From the NCBI RefSeq assembly GCF_000472865.1, contig NZ_AXAP01000026.1:47539-111538 (forward strand): a DNA stretch of 64,000 nt. Direction: 5' to 3'. The DNA is from Bradyrhizobium elkanii WSM2783. GTDB taxonomy: Bacteria > Pseudomonadota > Alphaproteobacteria > Rhizobiales > Xanthobacteraceae. A model generated the notes under the pieces. The model worked only from the letters and a program-made list of their open reading frames with translations, had not been told where the DNA came from and searched no databases. Both the position numbers and the translations under genes were made by a program. Shown one piece after another: positions 47,530 to 56,746 of the stretch; position 1 is the stretch's first letter; every line of letters begins with the position of its first letter.

Positions 47530-49278
47530 ATGACAACTTCCTCAAATGGTTGGCGCAGGATTGTCGCGACTGTCGTGCTCGTGGTCTTCACCATCATGCC
47601 GGCAGCCGCGCAGGAACAGCGCCGCTTCTACATGCCACCGGCTGCCGACACCATGCGGGGCATTGCCGCCGAACATGGCATGGTGGTGGCGCAGGAAAAA
47701 CTTGCAGCCCGCGTCGGCGCCGACATCATGCGCCAGGGCGGCAATGCCGTCGATGCGGCAGTCGCGACCGGCTTTGCCATGGCAGTGACCTATCCGCGCG
47801 CCGGTAATATCGGCGGCGGCGGTTTCATGGTGATCCACCTTGCGGATCGCAACGAGGATGTCGCGATCGACTATCGCGAGACCGCTCCCAGCGCCATCAC
47901 CCGCGATATCTTCCTCAATGCCGAGGGCAAGCCCGATCCCGACAAGTCGCGCAATTCCGCGCTCGGCATCGGCGTGCCCGGCACCGTCGCCGGTCTCGCG
48001 CTGGCGCTTCAGAAATATGGCTCGGGGAAATTCACGCTGGCGCAGATCGTCAAACCCGCGATCGACTTGGCGCGCGACGGACTTCCCGTTGCTGATGATA
48101 TCGCGGACACGCTGCCGGATATGTATCGCCGCATGTCGCGCTGGCCGAACTCGGCCAGGACATTCTCCCGCGTCGATGGCTCGCCGCTGCATGAGGGCGA
48201 CACGCTGATCCAGAGCGACCTCGCGGCCACGCTCACCGCGATCGCTGAACAGGGCCCGCGCGGCTTCTACGAAGGGCCGGTCGCGGAAAAGCTCGTCAAA
48301 GCTGTGCGCGATGCCGGCGGCATCATGGCGCTGGATGATCTGAAATCCTATCAGCCCGTGATTCGCACGCCGGTGCGCGGCACCTATCGCGGCTATGACA
48401 TCGTCTCGATGCCGCTGCCTTCCTCTGGCGGCATCGTGCTGCTGGAGATCCTGAACATCCTCGAGGGTTTCCAGATGTCCGACATGAAGCAGGGGTCTGC
48501 CGCTTCGCTTCATGTCATGATCGAAGCGATGAAGCGCGCCTATGCCGATCGCGCCCGCTATCTCGGCGATCCCGCCTTCATCAACGCGCCGACACTCGCT
48601 TTGCTCGACAAGGATTATGCCGCCAAGCAGCGCGCCACCATCGACCTTGCCCGCGCCACGCCCTGGGCCGAAGCGGCAGCGGTGCCGCCGCAACGCGAAG
48701 GCTCCAACACCACGCATTATTCCGTGGTCGACGCCAGCGGCAATGCAGTCAGCAACACCTATACGCTGAACTTTCCCTATGGCGTCGGCCTCGTCGCCGA
48801 AGGCACCGGCGTGCTGCTCAACAATGAGCTCGACGATTTCACCGCCGCGCCCGGCGCCTCGAATGCATTCGGCCTGGTCGGCTTCGAGGCCAACCTGCCG
48901 GGTGCGGGAAAACGGCCGTTATCGTCGATGTCGCCAACCATCGTGCTGAGGAACGGCAAGCCGGTACTGGTGACCGGCACGCCCGGTGGCAGCCGCATCA
49001 TCTCCGCCGTGACGCAGGTGATCGTCGATGTCATCGACTACAAAATGGATATCGCCGCCGCCGTTGCCGCTCCGCGCGTGCATCATCAATGGCTGCCGGA
49101 TGAAGTGCGGATCGAGAAGGGATTTCCCGATGACGTGCTGGCCGAGCTCAGAACCAAAGGCCACAAGCTGGTCGAGCCGCTCGGCTATTCCTCGGCCAAC
49201 TCGATCCTGGTGACGTCGAACGGCCCGCTCGGCGCCCCGGACCCGCGCACCCGCGGCGCCGAAGCGGCGGGGTATTGA
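47530..49278 (+). CDS. ggt: Gamma-glutamyltransferase
   Basis: 582 residues from the ATG at 47530. Signal peptide 1-28 (ATVVLVVFTIMPAAAQ), so periplasmic. Autoprocessing site and nucleophile at Thr394 in SNTTHYSVVD, and the substrate-binding LSSMSPTIVLRNGKPVLVTGTPGGSRI segment at the C-terminal small subunit. GGNAVDAAVATGFAM and NIGGGGFMVIH mark the large subunit. It cleaves glutathione and other gamma-glutamyl compounds. Length matches the proenzyme (about 580). Not obviously in an operon. Confidence 0.96.
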   Translation: MTTSSNGWRRIVATVVLVVFTIMPAAAQEQRRFYMPPAADTMRGIAAEHGMVVAQEKLAARVGADIMRQGGNAVDAAVATGFAMAVTYPRAGNIGGGGFMVIHLADRNEDVAIDYRETAPSAITRDIFLNAEGKPDPDKSRNSALGIGVPGTVAGLALALQKYGSGKFTLAQIVKPAIDLARDGLPVADDIADTLPDMYRRMSRWPNSARTFSRVDGSPLHEGDTLIQSDLAATLTAIAEQGPRGFYEGPVAEKLVKAVRDAGGIMALDDLKSYQPVIRTPVRGTYRGYDIVSMPLPSSGGIVLLEILNILEGFQMSDMKQGSAASLHVMIEAMKRAYADRARYLGDPAFINAPTLALLDKDYAAKQRATIDLARATPWAEAAAVPPQREGSNTTHYSVVDASGNAVSNTYTLNFPYGVGLVAEGTGVLLNNELDDFTAAPGASNAFGLVGFEANLPGAGKRPLSSMSPTIVLRNGKPVLVTGTPGGSRIISAVTQVIVDVIDYKMDIAAAVAAPRVHHQWLPDEVRIEKGFPDDVLAELRTKGHKLVEPLGYSSANSILVTSNGPLGAPDPRTRGAEAAGY

Positions 49279-49617
49279 CGGAGGCGGTTGGCTAAAGCGG
49301 AGGGTAGGCAAAGCGCAGCGTGCCCACCATCAAGACTCTTCCAGTTGATGTGCCCTCTCCCCTTGTGGGAGAGGGCTGTTCCGATCTAGCCACGAATTCG
49401 CTTCGGTGAGGGGTCTCTCTCCACCAACGCCTGCGCCTGCGGAGACACCCCCTCATCCGTCGCGCATTGCATGCGCGCCACCTTCTCCCACAAGGGGAGA
49501 AGGGAAGGCCGCGGACCCTACATCTTTTTGCGGAACCATCGCGATAAATTTAACTTTCCCGCAAACCGGCCGCATGCAATAGCGCCAATCAAGAAGAAAC
49601 TCGCGGAGACCTCGAAC
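49279..49617. other. Repeat-filled gap before MFS gene
   Basis: 339 bp between ggt and the MFS gene. Most of it is the 49353-49507 repeat; the remaining 110 bp before the MFS ATG must contain its promoter. I see no gene in it. Confidence 0.7.
49353..49507. repeat. Intergenic repeat, CCCTCTCCCC...GGGGAGAAGG type
   Basis: Left hairpin CCCTCTCCCCTTGTGGGAGA and right CTTCTCCCACAAGGGGAGAA, nearly identical to 34742-34886. Between ggt and the AAHS-type MFS gene. Confidence 0.8.
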
Positions 49618-50916
49618 ATGACGACATCGGAGCCATCGAAGGCGATGGAAGTCGCTGAAATCCACGACACCAGCCTGCTCGCCTTCTACCGCGACATGAA
49701 CCTGCAGGAGCGGCGCACCTTCTGGGCCTGCGCCTCGGGCTGGGCGCTCGACGGCATGGATTTCATGATCTATCCGCTGGTGATCGGCACCATCATCACG
49801 CTGTGGAAGGTCGATGCCGGCACCGCGGGCCTTGCGGGCACGGTGACGCTGCTCTCGTCCGCCATCGGCGGCTGGCTCGGCGGCTATCTCGCCGACCGCA
49901 TCGGCCGCGTCAGGACGCTGCAGCTCACCATTCTCTGGTTCTCGTTCTTCTCGCTGGTCTGCGCGGTCGCGCAGAACTTCGATCAGCTCCTGATCGCGCG
50001 GGCAATCCTGGGCCTGGGCTTCGGCGGAGAATGGGCTGCGGGCGCGGTGCTGATGGGCGAAGCGATCCGGCCGCAATATCGCGGGCGCGCGGTCGGCTCG
50101 GTGCAATCAGGCTGGGCTGTCGGCTGGGGTCTTGCGGTGCTCGCGCAGGCGATCCTGTTCTCGATCCTGCCGGCGGAAATCGCATGGCGCTGGATGTTCG
50201 TGATCGGCGCGCTGCCGGCGCTCCTGGTGTTCTATCTCCGCCGCTATGTCACCGAGCCCGAGATCGCCGCAGCCACGCGCGAAAAACAGCAGGCCGCGGG
50301 CGACCGGCCGTCGCTGTGGGAGATCTTCCACGGACCGATCCTGAAGACGACCATCCTGGCGTCGCTGGCGGCGACGGGCTGCCAAGGCGGCTACTACGCC
50401 ATCACGTTCTGGGTGCCACGCTTCCTCACCACGGAGCGTCACCTTTCGATCGTCACCTCGACCGGCTATCTCGCCGCGCTGATCATCGGCTCGTTCATCG
50501 GCTATCTTGTCGGCGCCTGGCTCGCCGATCGTATCGGCCGTCGGAACCTGTTCCTGACCTTCTCGCTTGGCGCCATCGCCGTCGTGCTGGTCTATACGCA
50601 AGTGGAGATCAGCAACGAATTGCTGTGGGTGCTGGGCTTTCCGCTCGGCTTCTTCGCGTCAGGCTATTTCTCCGGCATGGGCGCGTTCCTGACCGAGCTC
50701 TATCCGACGCGGCTGCGCGGCTCCGGACAGGGCTTCTGCTATAATTTTGGCCGCGGCATTGGCGCGCTGTTCCCGTTTCTCGTCGGCGCGCTCTCGACCA
50801 CGACCTCGCTCGCCAACGCGATCGCGATTTTCGCGGTCGCCGCTTACGCTGTATTCTTCCTGGCCGCCTACGCGCTGCCGGAGACGCGCGGACGGGTGTT
50901 GCATGCTGAGGGATAA
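49618..50916 (+). CDS. MFS transporter, aromatic-acid:H+ symporter-like
   Basis: 432 residues from the ATG at 49618; the longer frame from 49471 runs through a repeat. Twelve helices with the sugar-porter/AAHS motifs: GWALDGMDFMIYPLVIG in helix 1 (the D-G-x-D type motif), GGYLADRIGRVRTL (loop 2-3), GLGFGGEWAAGAVLMGE (helix 4-5), then GAWLADRIGRRNLFL and LTELYPTRLRGSGQG. Predicted to import aromatic or other small carboxylates by proton symport; substrate unknown. The SDR gene follows after 19 bp and is probably co-transcribed. Confidence 0.9.
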   Translation: MTTSEPSKAMEVAEIHDTSLLAFYRDMNLQERRTFWACASGWALDGMDFMIYPLVIGTIITLWKVDAGTAGLAGTVTLLSSAIGGWLGGYLADRIGRVRTLQLTILWFSFFSLVCAVAQNFDQLLIARAILGLGFGGEWAAGAVLMGEAIRPQYRGRAVGSVQSGWAVGWGLAVLAQAILFSILPAEIAWRWMFVIGALPALLVFYLRRYVTEPEIAAATREKQQAAGDRPSLWEIFHGPILKTTILASLAATGCQGGYYAITFWVPRFLTTERHLSIVTSTGYLAALIIGSFIGYLVGAWLADRIGRRNLFLTFSLGAIAVVLVYTQVEISNELLWVLGFPLGFFASGYFSGMGAFLTELYPTRLRGSGQGFCYNFGRGIGALFPFLVGALSTTTSLANAIAIFAVAAYAVFFLAAYALPETRGRVLHAEG

Positions 50917-50935
50917 ATAACACGGGAGGGTTCGG

Positions 50936-51832
50936 ATGACGTCGCTCAAGGGCAAGACACTGTTCATCACCGGTGCGAGCCGCGGCATCGGGCTCGCGAT
51001 GGCGCTACGGGCGGCACGCGATGGCGCCAATATCGCGATCGCCGCCAAGACCACCGAGCCGCATCCGAAACTCAAGGGCACGATCTATACCGCCGCAGAC
51101 GAGATCCGTGCCGCCGGCGGCAAGGCGCTGCCTGTTATCTGCGATATCAGGGACGAGGCGCAGGTGATCACGGCGATCGACAAGACGGTCGCGGAATTCG
51201 GCGGCATCGACATCTGCGTCAACAATGCCAGCGCGATCGGCCTGACCACCTCGCAGGCCACCGACATGAAGCGGTTCGACCTGATGATGGGCGTTAACAC
51301 GCGCGGCACCTTCATGGTGTCGAAATACTGCATCCCACATTTGAAGAAAGCGGCGAACCCGCACATTTTGATGCTGTCGCCACCGCTCGATATGAAGACA
51401 AAGTGGTTCGAGAACTCGACCGCCTACACGATGGCGAAATACGGCATGAGCATGTGCGTGCTGGGGCTGTCGGGCGAATTGCGATCGGCTGGTGTCGCCG
51501 TCAACGCGCTATGGCCGCGTACGACGATCGCGACCGCCGCGGTCGGCAATCTCCTCGGCGGCGACGCCATGATGCGCGCCAGCCGCACGCCCGAGATCAT
51601 GGGCGATGCCGCGCATGTCATCCTGACCAAACCGGCACGCGAATTCACCGGGCAGTTCTGCATTGACGACAAGGTGCTCTATGACAGCGGCGTGCGCGAT
51701 TTCGAGCGCTACCGCGTCGATCCGTCGCGGCCGCTGATGTCCGACTTCTTCGTGCCCGACGACGACGTGCCGCCGCCCGGCGTCACCGTTCAACCGCTGC
51801 CCTCCGTTGGCGAAGCGCAGAAGTCGCGGTAA
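50936..51832 (+). CDS. SDR family oxidoreductase (HSDL2-like)
   Basis: 298 residues. TGASRGIGLAMALRAA cofactor loop, VNNASAIGLTT, catalytic MLSPPLDMKTKWFENSTAYTMAKYGM (Ser replaced by SPP region, Tyr-x3-Lys intact), and a C-terminal DFERYRVDPSRPLMSDFFVPDD. This matches the hydroxysteroid-dehydrogenase-like 2 group found in many Proteobacteria. It may oxidise or reduce a substrate carried by the MFS protein encoded 19 bp upstream; this link is inference from spacing only. Confidence 0.9.
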   Translation: MTSLKGKTLFITGASRGIGLAMALRAARDGANIAIAAKTTEPHPKLKGTIYTAADEIRAAGGKALPVICDIRDEAQVITAIDKTVAEFGGIDICVNNASAIGLTTSQATDMKRFDLMMGVNTRGTFMVSKYCIPHLKKAANPHILMLSPPLDMKTKWFENSTAYTMAKYGMSMCVLGLSGELRSAGVAVNALWPRTTIATAAVGNLLGGDAMMRASRTPEIMGDAAHVILTKPAREFTGQFCIDDKVLYDSGVRDFERYRVDPSRPLMSDFFVPDDDVPPPGVTVQPLPSVGEAQKSR

Positions 51833-51860
51833 GACTCAACGACACGATCGCGGGGCTCTC

Positions 51861-52006
51861 CCTCCCTCTCCCCGTTCTTCACGGGGAGAGGGGCGGTGTG
51901 AGGGGCTGTCTCCGCACGCACGGTGATAGGTGGACTCGCGGAGAGCCCCCTCACCCGGAATTCAAGCTCCGCTTGAATTCCGACCTCTCCCCGTAAGCGG
52001 GGCGAG
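51861..52006. repeat. Intergenic repeat, CCCTCTCCCC...GGGGAGAGG type
   Basis: Left hairpin CCCTCTCCCCGTTCTTCACG followed by GGGAGAGG, an inner GAATTCAAGC/GCTTGAATTC pair, and a right CCTCTCCCCGTAAGCGGGG. Between the SDR and serine hydrolase genes. Confidence 0.78.
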
Positions 52007-52041
52007 ATAGAGTACCACTCAGCTTCAGCGCGGAGGAATTT

Positions 52042-53430
52042 GTGGGCTGGCAGAAATGGATCGCGGCAGCAATCGCGTTCGCCGCCGCGGTGGCGGTTGC
52101 CGCCTACTTCCGTCCTGATCGGGCCGTTCGTGTCGCGACGGGCGTGGTCGCACACAATGTCTGTTCCAAAGTGTTCGTCTCTGGCCTCGATCCGGAGACG
52201 GTGTTTTCGGAAACGATCGATCGGGCCGGCATCCGCAGACTGCGTCCGCTGCTCCGCTTTGCGCTCGACCGCACCGCCAAGACCGTCGATGCGTCGGTTG
52301 TGGGATGGCTGACAAGCCGCGCCGCCTTTCACGACGGGCTCGGTTGCGTGCTGCTGCACGGTAGAAAAGCGCCTTATGTGCTCAAGAGCGACATCGACGC
52401 GCTGAAGGTGGCAAAAGCGCCGCCGCTGCTTGAGGAGATCGGGGGCCCTGAACCTGTCGAGCCTTCGGACCCGGCGCTAAAAGCGGCGCTCGATCATGCC
52501 TTCGAGGAGCCGGCGGAGCCGCCGCTCCGGCGCACCAAGGCGGTGGTGGTCGTCCATAACGGCAAGATCATCGCCGAGCGCTATGCCGAGGGCATCAGTG
52601 TCGACACACCGCTGCTTGGTTTTTCCCTGACCAAGTCGGTGATCAATGCGCTGATCGGAATCCTGACGCAACAAGGCCTGGTCACGCCGTCGATGCCGGC
52701 GCCGATTCCGGAATGGCGCGGCAGGAACGATCCGCGTCGCGAGATCGAGGTCGAGCACCTCATGCGCATGACCACGGGGCTGGCGCTGGACGAGACCAAT
52801 TCGGGCTTCGATCCCTCCAGCCAGATGGTCTACCTGCGTGACGACATGGCGGGCTTTGCGGTGAAGGCGCCGCTGATGGCGCCACCCGGCACGCGTTGGC
52901 ATTATTCGAGTCCCTCGACGCAACTGTTGGCGCGGATCATCCGCGATGCCGTCGGCGGGCCCGAGCAAACGCTCGCTTTTGCCTGGCGCGAATTGTTCAA
53001 CCCGCTCGGCATGCGCAGCGTCACGCTGGAATTCGACGGCAGCGGCACGCTGCAGGGCACTGCCTACATGCTGGCGAGCGCCCGCGACTGGGCCCGCTTC
53101 GGGCTGCTCTATCTCAATGACGGCGTGGTCGGCGGCAAGCGGCTGCTGCACGAAGACTGGGTGGACTTTTCCGCCGCCCCAACCCTGAAGACCGACTATG
53201 GCGCGGGCTTCTGGACCAACCGCGGCGAACACCGGAATGCCAAGGCCCGCGTCGCGCTCGGCATTCCCCGCGACGCCTTCTTTGCCTCGGGCGATCTCGG
53301 CCAGCGCATCGTCATCATGCCGACGCAGCACCTCGTCGTTGTCCGCCTCGGCAACAGCGTTGATCGGACCGGCGACATGCGCGGATTGGCGCGGCTGGTG
53401 AAAGAGGTGATCGCGGCGGTTGGGCAGTGA
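52042..53430 (+). CDS. Serine hydrolase, class C beta-lactamase fold
   Basis: 462 residues from a GTG at 52042 with GGAGGAA in front. An N-terminal hydrophobic anchor (about 5-22, IAAAIAFAAAVAVAAYF) suggests export or membrane tethering. The nucleophile SxxK motif is in FSLTKSVINALIG, the Tyr box in WHYSSPSTQLLARI, and a late box in GLGQRI-like FASGDLGQRIVI. The long N-terminal region (about 25-150) before the catalytic domain is seen in 6-aminohexanoate-dimer hydrolase-type and esterase members. Physiological substrate unknown. Confidence 0.87.
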   Translation: MGWQKWIAAAIAFAAAVAVAAYFRPDRAVRVATGVVAHNVCSKVFVSGLDPETVFSETIDRAGIRRLRPLLRFALDRTAKTVDASVVGWLTSRAAFHDGLGCVLLHGRKAPYVLKSDIDALKVAKAPPLLEEIGGPEPVEPSDPALKAALDHAFEEPAEPPLRRTKAVVVVHNGKIIAERYAEGISVDTPLLGFSLTKSVINALIGILTQQGLVTPSMPAPIPEWRGRNDPRREIEVEHLMRMTTGLALDETNSGFDPSSQMVYLRDDMAGFAVKAPLMAPPGTRWHYSSPSTQLLARIIRDAVGGPEQTLAFAWRELFNPLGMRSVTLEFDGSGTLQGTAYMLASARDWARFGLLYLNDGVVGGKRLLHEDWVDFSAAPTLKTDYGAGFWTNRGEHRNAKARVALGIPRDAFFASGDLGQRIVIMPTQHLVVVRLGNSVDRTGDMRGLARLVKEVIAAVGQ

Positions 53431-53433
53431 GAC

Positions 53434-53590
53434 TCCCTCGCCCCGATCTTGCGGGGCCGAGACGAGCAGAGCTCGCTCTGAGAGGGTCGGGGTGAGCGGC
53501 TGCCTCCGCGAATTCGATGGACAGGAGTGTGCGGTGAGTCCCCTCACCCGGCGCTGCGCGCCGACCTCTCCCCGCAAGAGCGGGGAGAGG
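53434..53590. repeat. Intergenic repeat, CCC...GCGGGG / CTCTCCCC...GGGGAGAGG type
   Basis: Left CTCGCCCCGATCTTGCGGGG and right CTCTCCCCGC/GCGGGGAGAGG hairpin, with GCGCTGCGCGC inside. Between the hydrolase and convergent GST genes. Confidence 0.75.
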
Positions 53591-53600
53591 TGAGCCACAT

Positions 53601-54266
53601 CTACCGTCCGACCTGATACGGCCCGCCCTTCTCCAGCGCGCGGGCGTAGGCCGGGCGCGCGTGAATGCGTTCGAGGAAGGCCATGCACTTCCGGTGCCCC
53701 TCCTCCAGCCCGGCGCGCGCGGAAGCTGCTTCCAGCGGAAAGCTCATCTGGATGTCGGCGGCGCTGAACTCATTGCCTGCGAACCACTCGCTCTTGCCGA
53801 GCTCCGCCTCCCAGAACGCCATGTGCTGCTTGAGCTGCGGATTGACCAGCGCCGTCAGCACCTGGTTGGAGACCTTGCGCACGAGCGGGCGCAGCAAGGA
53901 GGGCGCGCGTTTCGGCATTGTCGTGAACAGCAGTTTCAACAGCAGCGGCGGCATCGCCGAGCCTTCGGCATAATGCAGCCAATAGGTGTAACGCAGCCGT
54001 TCCGGCGTCTCGGCCGCCGGGATCAGGCGTCCCCGGCCATAGGCGCCGAGGATGTATTCGATGATCGCGCCCGATTCCGCGATCGTGTTGCCCTTGTCGG
54101 TGATGACCGGCGACTTGCCGAGCGGATGGACGACCAGAAGCTCCTTCGGCGCGCGCATGTCCGGCTGGCGCTGATAGCGCACGATCTCATAGGGCACGCC
54201 GAGCTCTTCGAGCAGCCAGAGCACCCGTTGCGAGCGCGAATTGTTGAGGTGATGAACGGTCAGCAC
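53601..54266 (-). CDS. Glutathione S-transferase family protein
   Basis: 221 residues. The thioredoxin-like N-terminal domain begins LTVHHLNNSRSQRVLWLLEELG with the catalytic Ser/Asn region, followed by HPLGKSPVITDKGNTIAESGAIIEYIL (glutathione-binding cis-Pro and ES motif). The helical C-terminal domain includes WFAGNEFSAADIQMSFPLEA (N-capping box). Cytoplasmic detoxification or reductive enzyme; substrate unknown. It converges on the beta-lactamase-fold gene and diverges from DUF2239. Confidence 0.94.
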   Translation of the reverse strand: MLTVHHLNNSRSQRVLWLLEELGVPYEIVRYQRQPDMRAPKELLVVHPLGKSPVITDKGNTIAESGAIIEYILGAYGRGRLIPAAETPERLRYTYWLHYAEGSAMPPLLLKLLFTTMPKRAPSLLRPLVRKVSNQVLTALVNPQLKQHMAFWEAELGKSEWFAGNEFSAADIQMSFPLEAASARAGLEEGHRKCMAFLERIHARPAYARALEKGGPYQVGR

Positions 54267-54416
54267 GGCGTCCCCCGGAATTCGAAAAACTTACCGGGCG
54301 TTCCGTATCAGGCAATCGCCAGATTCGCGATTGGCCGAGCGGCCAAATTATTTATCCGGGTGATATTGACACCTGAATTATACCCGGGCATTAATTGCTG
54401 AACATAGATTAACCAG

Positions 54417-55007
54417 ATGTCTCAGATGAATCAGACCTTTACAGCCTTCGAAGGCCAGCGGCGCCTCGCCGCCGGGCCCCTGCCAGAGGTCGCGCTGGCG
54501 GTTAAACGAGCCGGCCAGAGCGCCGAGCCGATTGCGATCTTCTGCGACGGGACCGGACGCGCCCTCGATCTGGACCTTCGCGGCAGCGATGACGAGATCC
54601 TGGCACGGCTGCCAACAACGGCTCCGCCAGGTGAAGCGCCGGAGCTGGCGCCGAGCGAGCCGCGTGGCCGCGGCCGGCCGAAACTCGGCGTGGTCGCGCG
54701 CGAGGTGACGCTGTTGCCGCGCCATTGGGAATGGCTCAACGCGCAGCCCGGCGGCGCCTCGGTCGCGCTCCGCAAGCTCGTGGACGAAGCCCGGCGCAGC
54801 AGCGGCGACCGCGACCGTCAGCGCGCCGCGCGCGATGCCGCCTATCATTTCATGTCGGCGATGGCTGGCAACCTGCCGAAATTCGAGGAGGCCTCGCGCG
54901 CCCTGTTCGCGGACGACCGCCGCCGCTTTGTCAGCGAGATCGCCGACTGGCCGCCGGACATTCGCGACCACGTCGTCACGCTCGCCTACAGCGACCACGC
55001 GGATTAG
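54417..55007 (+). CDS. DUF2239 family protein
   Basis: 196 residues. Core features of DUF2239: TFTAFEGQRRLAAGPLPEVA at the start, IAIFCDGTGRALDLDLRGS, GRGRPKLGVVAREVTLLPRHWEWLN, and the C-terminal DAAYHFMSAMAGNLPKFEEASRALFADD. The AREVTLLPRHWEWL-type segment resembles a small DNA- or protein-binding helix pair; function is not known. The 150 bp before it are AT-rich and may hold divergent promoters. Confidence 0.9.
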   Translation: MSQMNQTFTAFEGQRRLAAGPLPEVALAVKRAGQSAEPIAIFCDGTGRALDLDLRGSDDEILARLPTTAPPGEAPELAPSEPRGRGRPKLGVVAREVTLLPRHWEWLNAQPGGASVALRKLVDEARRSSGDRDRQRAARDAAYHFMSAMAGNLPKFEEASRALFADDRRRFVSEIADWPPDIRDHVVTLAYSDHAD

Positions 55008-55037
55008 CGCGTGGAACGAAGCCACAACGGAGGTGCA

Positions 55038-55168
55038 CCCCCTCTCCCGCTTGCGGGAGAGGGTTGGGGTGAGGGTGTCTCCGCGGCGGGATTCTTCAGG
55101 TGGTGAGAACCCTCACCCGGATCGCATCTAACGATGCGATCCGACCTTCCCCGCAAACGGGGGAGGTG
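55038..55168. repeat. Intergenic repeat, CCCTCTCCCGC...GGGAGAGGG type
   Basis: Left hairpin CCCTCTCCCGC/GCGGGAGAGGG, inner GATCGCATC/GATGCGATC pair, right CCTTCCCCGC/ACGGGGGAGG. Between DUF2239 and the MATE gene. Confidence 0.78.
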
Positions 55169-55227
55169 AACTCGCGGCACGACTGATTCAATCAACGACC
55201 TATCACATTTCAACAGGTACCCTTTCC

Positions 55228-56574
55228 ATGTCCAAGCCGCCGCTCTGGAGGACCTTCCTCGCCTTCCTGCTGCCGATGATGCTGAGCAACATCCTGCAGG
55301 CGCTGTTCGGCACCATCAACAACATCTATCTGGGACAGATGATCGGGGTCGAGGCACTCGCAGCGGTCTCGGTGTTCTTCCCGGTGATGTTCTTCCTGAT
55401 CGCTTTCGTGATGGGCTTGAGCTCGGGCGCGACCGTGCTGGTCGGCCAAGCCTTCGGCGCCGGCCAAGTCGACAAGGTCAAGGCGGTGGCCGGCACCACG
55501 CTGACGGTCGCGCTCCTGCTGGCCAGTGGCATCGCGCTGTTCGGATTGTTGTTCACGCGCGAACTCCTGGTCGCGCTCGCCACGCCGGCCGATATCCTCG
55601 ATGCCGCCACCTCCTACGCGCGAACCATGATGGTCACGATGCCGCTCACCTTCGCCTTCATCCTGGCCAGTTCGATGCTGCGTGGTGTCGGCGACACGCT
55701 CACGCCGCTGTTCGCGCTCTCGATTTCGACCGTCATCGGCCTCGTGGTGACGCCGGCGCTGATCCGCGGCTGGCTTGGCCTGCCGCATCTCGGCGTCGCC
55801 AGCGCGGCCTGGGCCTCGGCGGTATCGAGCCTGCTGACACTGGTGTGGCTCAACCTCTATCTGTGGCGACGACGCCATGCGCTGGCTTTCGATGGCGCGT
55901 TCCTGCGCGCGATGCGGCCGGACGGCAGGTTGCTGCGAACCGTGTTGCGGCTCGGCATTCCCGCAGCGCTCGGCATGGTCGTGATGTCGCTTGCCGAGCT
56001 GGTGCTGCTCGGCCTCGTCAACGGTTTCGGCTCCAACGCCACGGCGGCCTATGGCGCCGTCAACCAGGTCTTGAGCTATGTGCAGTTTCCCGCGCTGTCG
56101 ATCGCGATCGCGGTCTCGATCTTCGGCGCGCAGGCGATCGGCCGTGGCGAGGCCAGCCAGATCGGCGCGATCGTCGGCACCGGGTTGAAGATGAATCTGG
56201 TCCTGACCGGCGGACTGGCCGCGCTCGGCTATCTGTTCTCCCGCACGCTGATGGGCTTTTTCATCACCGACCCCGCCGTGCTCGAGCTCGCGCAGGGACT
56301 GCTGCATATCGTGCTGTGGAGCTCGGTCCTGTTCGGGATGTCGACGGTGTTTTCGGGGGCGATGCGTGCCGGCGGCACGGTCTGGATGCCGCTGTTGATC
56401 TCCGCCCTCGCGATCGCGCTGGTCGAGATCCCGTCCGCCATCCTCCTCAGCCGGCTGATCGGCATCGAGGGGGTATGGGCCGCCTATCCGATCACCTTCT
56501 GCACCATGTTCCTGCTGCAGATGGGCTATTACATGCTGGTCTGGCGGAAGCAGACGGTCGAGCGTCTGATTTGA
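55228..56574 (+). CDS. MATE family efflux transporter
   Basis: 448 residues, about 12 membrane helices. MATE signatures: N-terminal LSNILQALFGTINNIYLGQMIGVEALAAVS, GLSSGATVLVGQAFGAGQVDK in the first half and the symmetric VNQVLSYVQFPALSIAIAVSIFGAQAIGRG in the second half. It would export cationic drugs or metabolites in exchange for Na+ or H+. A plain repeat lies upstream and a striking palindrome follows 19 bp after its stop. Confidence 0.94.
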   Translation: MSKPPLWRTFLAFLLPMMLSNILQALFGTINNIYLGQMIGVEALAAVSVFFPVMFFLIAFVMGLSSGATVLVGQAFGAGQVDKVKAVAGTTLTVALLLASGIALFGLLFTRELLVALATPADILDAATSYARTMMVTMPLTFAFILASSMLRGVGDTLTPLFALSISTVIGLVVTPALIRGWLGLPHLGVASAAWASAVSSLLTLVWLNLYLWRRRHALAFDGAFLRAMRPDGRLLRTVLRLGIPAALGMVVMSLAELVLLGLVNGFGSNATAAYGAVNQVLSYVQFPALSIAIAVSIFGAQAIGRGEASQIGAIVGTGLKMNLVLTGGLAALGYLFSRTLMGFFITDPAVLELAQGLLHIVLWSSVLFGMSTVFSGAMRAGGTVWMPLLISALAIALVEIPSAILLSRLIGIEGVWAAYPITFCTMFLLQMGYYMLVWRKQTVERLI

Positions 56575-56593
56575 CCGGGAAGGGAGATCATAT

Positions 56594-56615
56594 CTATATG
56601 ATGATCATCATATAG
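56594..56615. promoter_or_regulatory. 22-bp perfect palindrome, candidate operator before panE
   Basis: CTATATGATGA followed by its exact complement (TCATCATATAG), with no mismatch. It is AT-rich in a GC-rich genome, 132 bp before the panE-like ATG. Such sites are typically dimeric-regulator operators, for example of GntR-type proteins. No adjacent regulator gene is present. Confidence 0.6.
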
Positions 56616-56746
56616 TAGACGGGCCACGCGGATCGCGCCACAATAGGGCCAAGGAGAAAAACCGAAGGGCGCAGGAGGGTCGCCTCGCTATTTGACAGTC
56701 CGTTCGCCCGTCCACCTCTCAAGCAACAACAACAAGGAATCATCCC

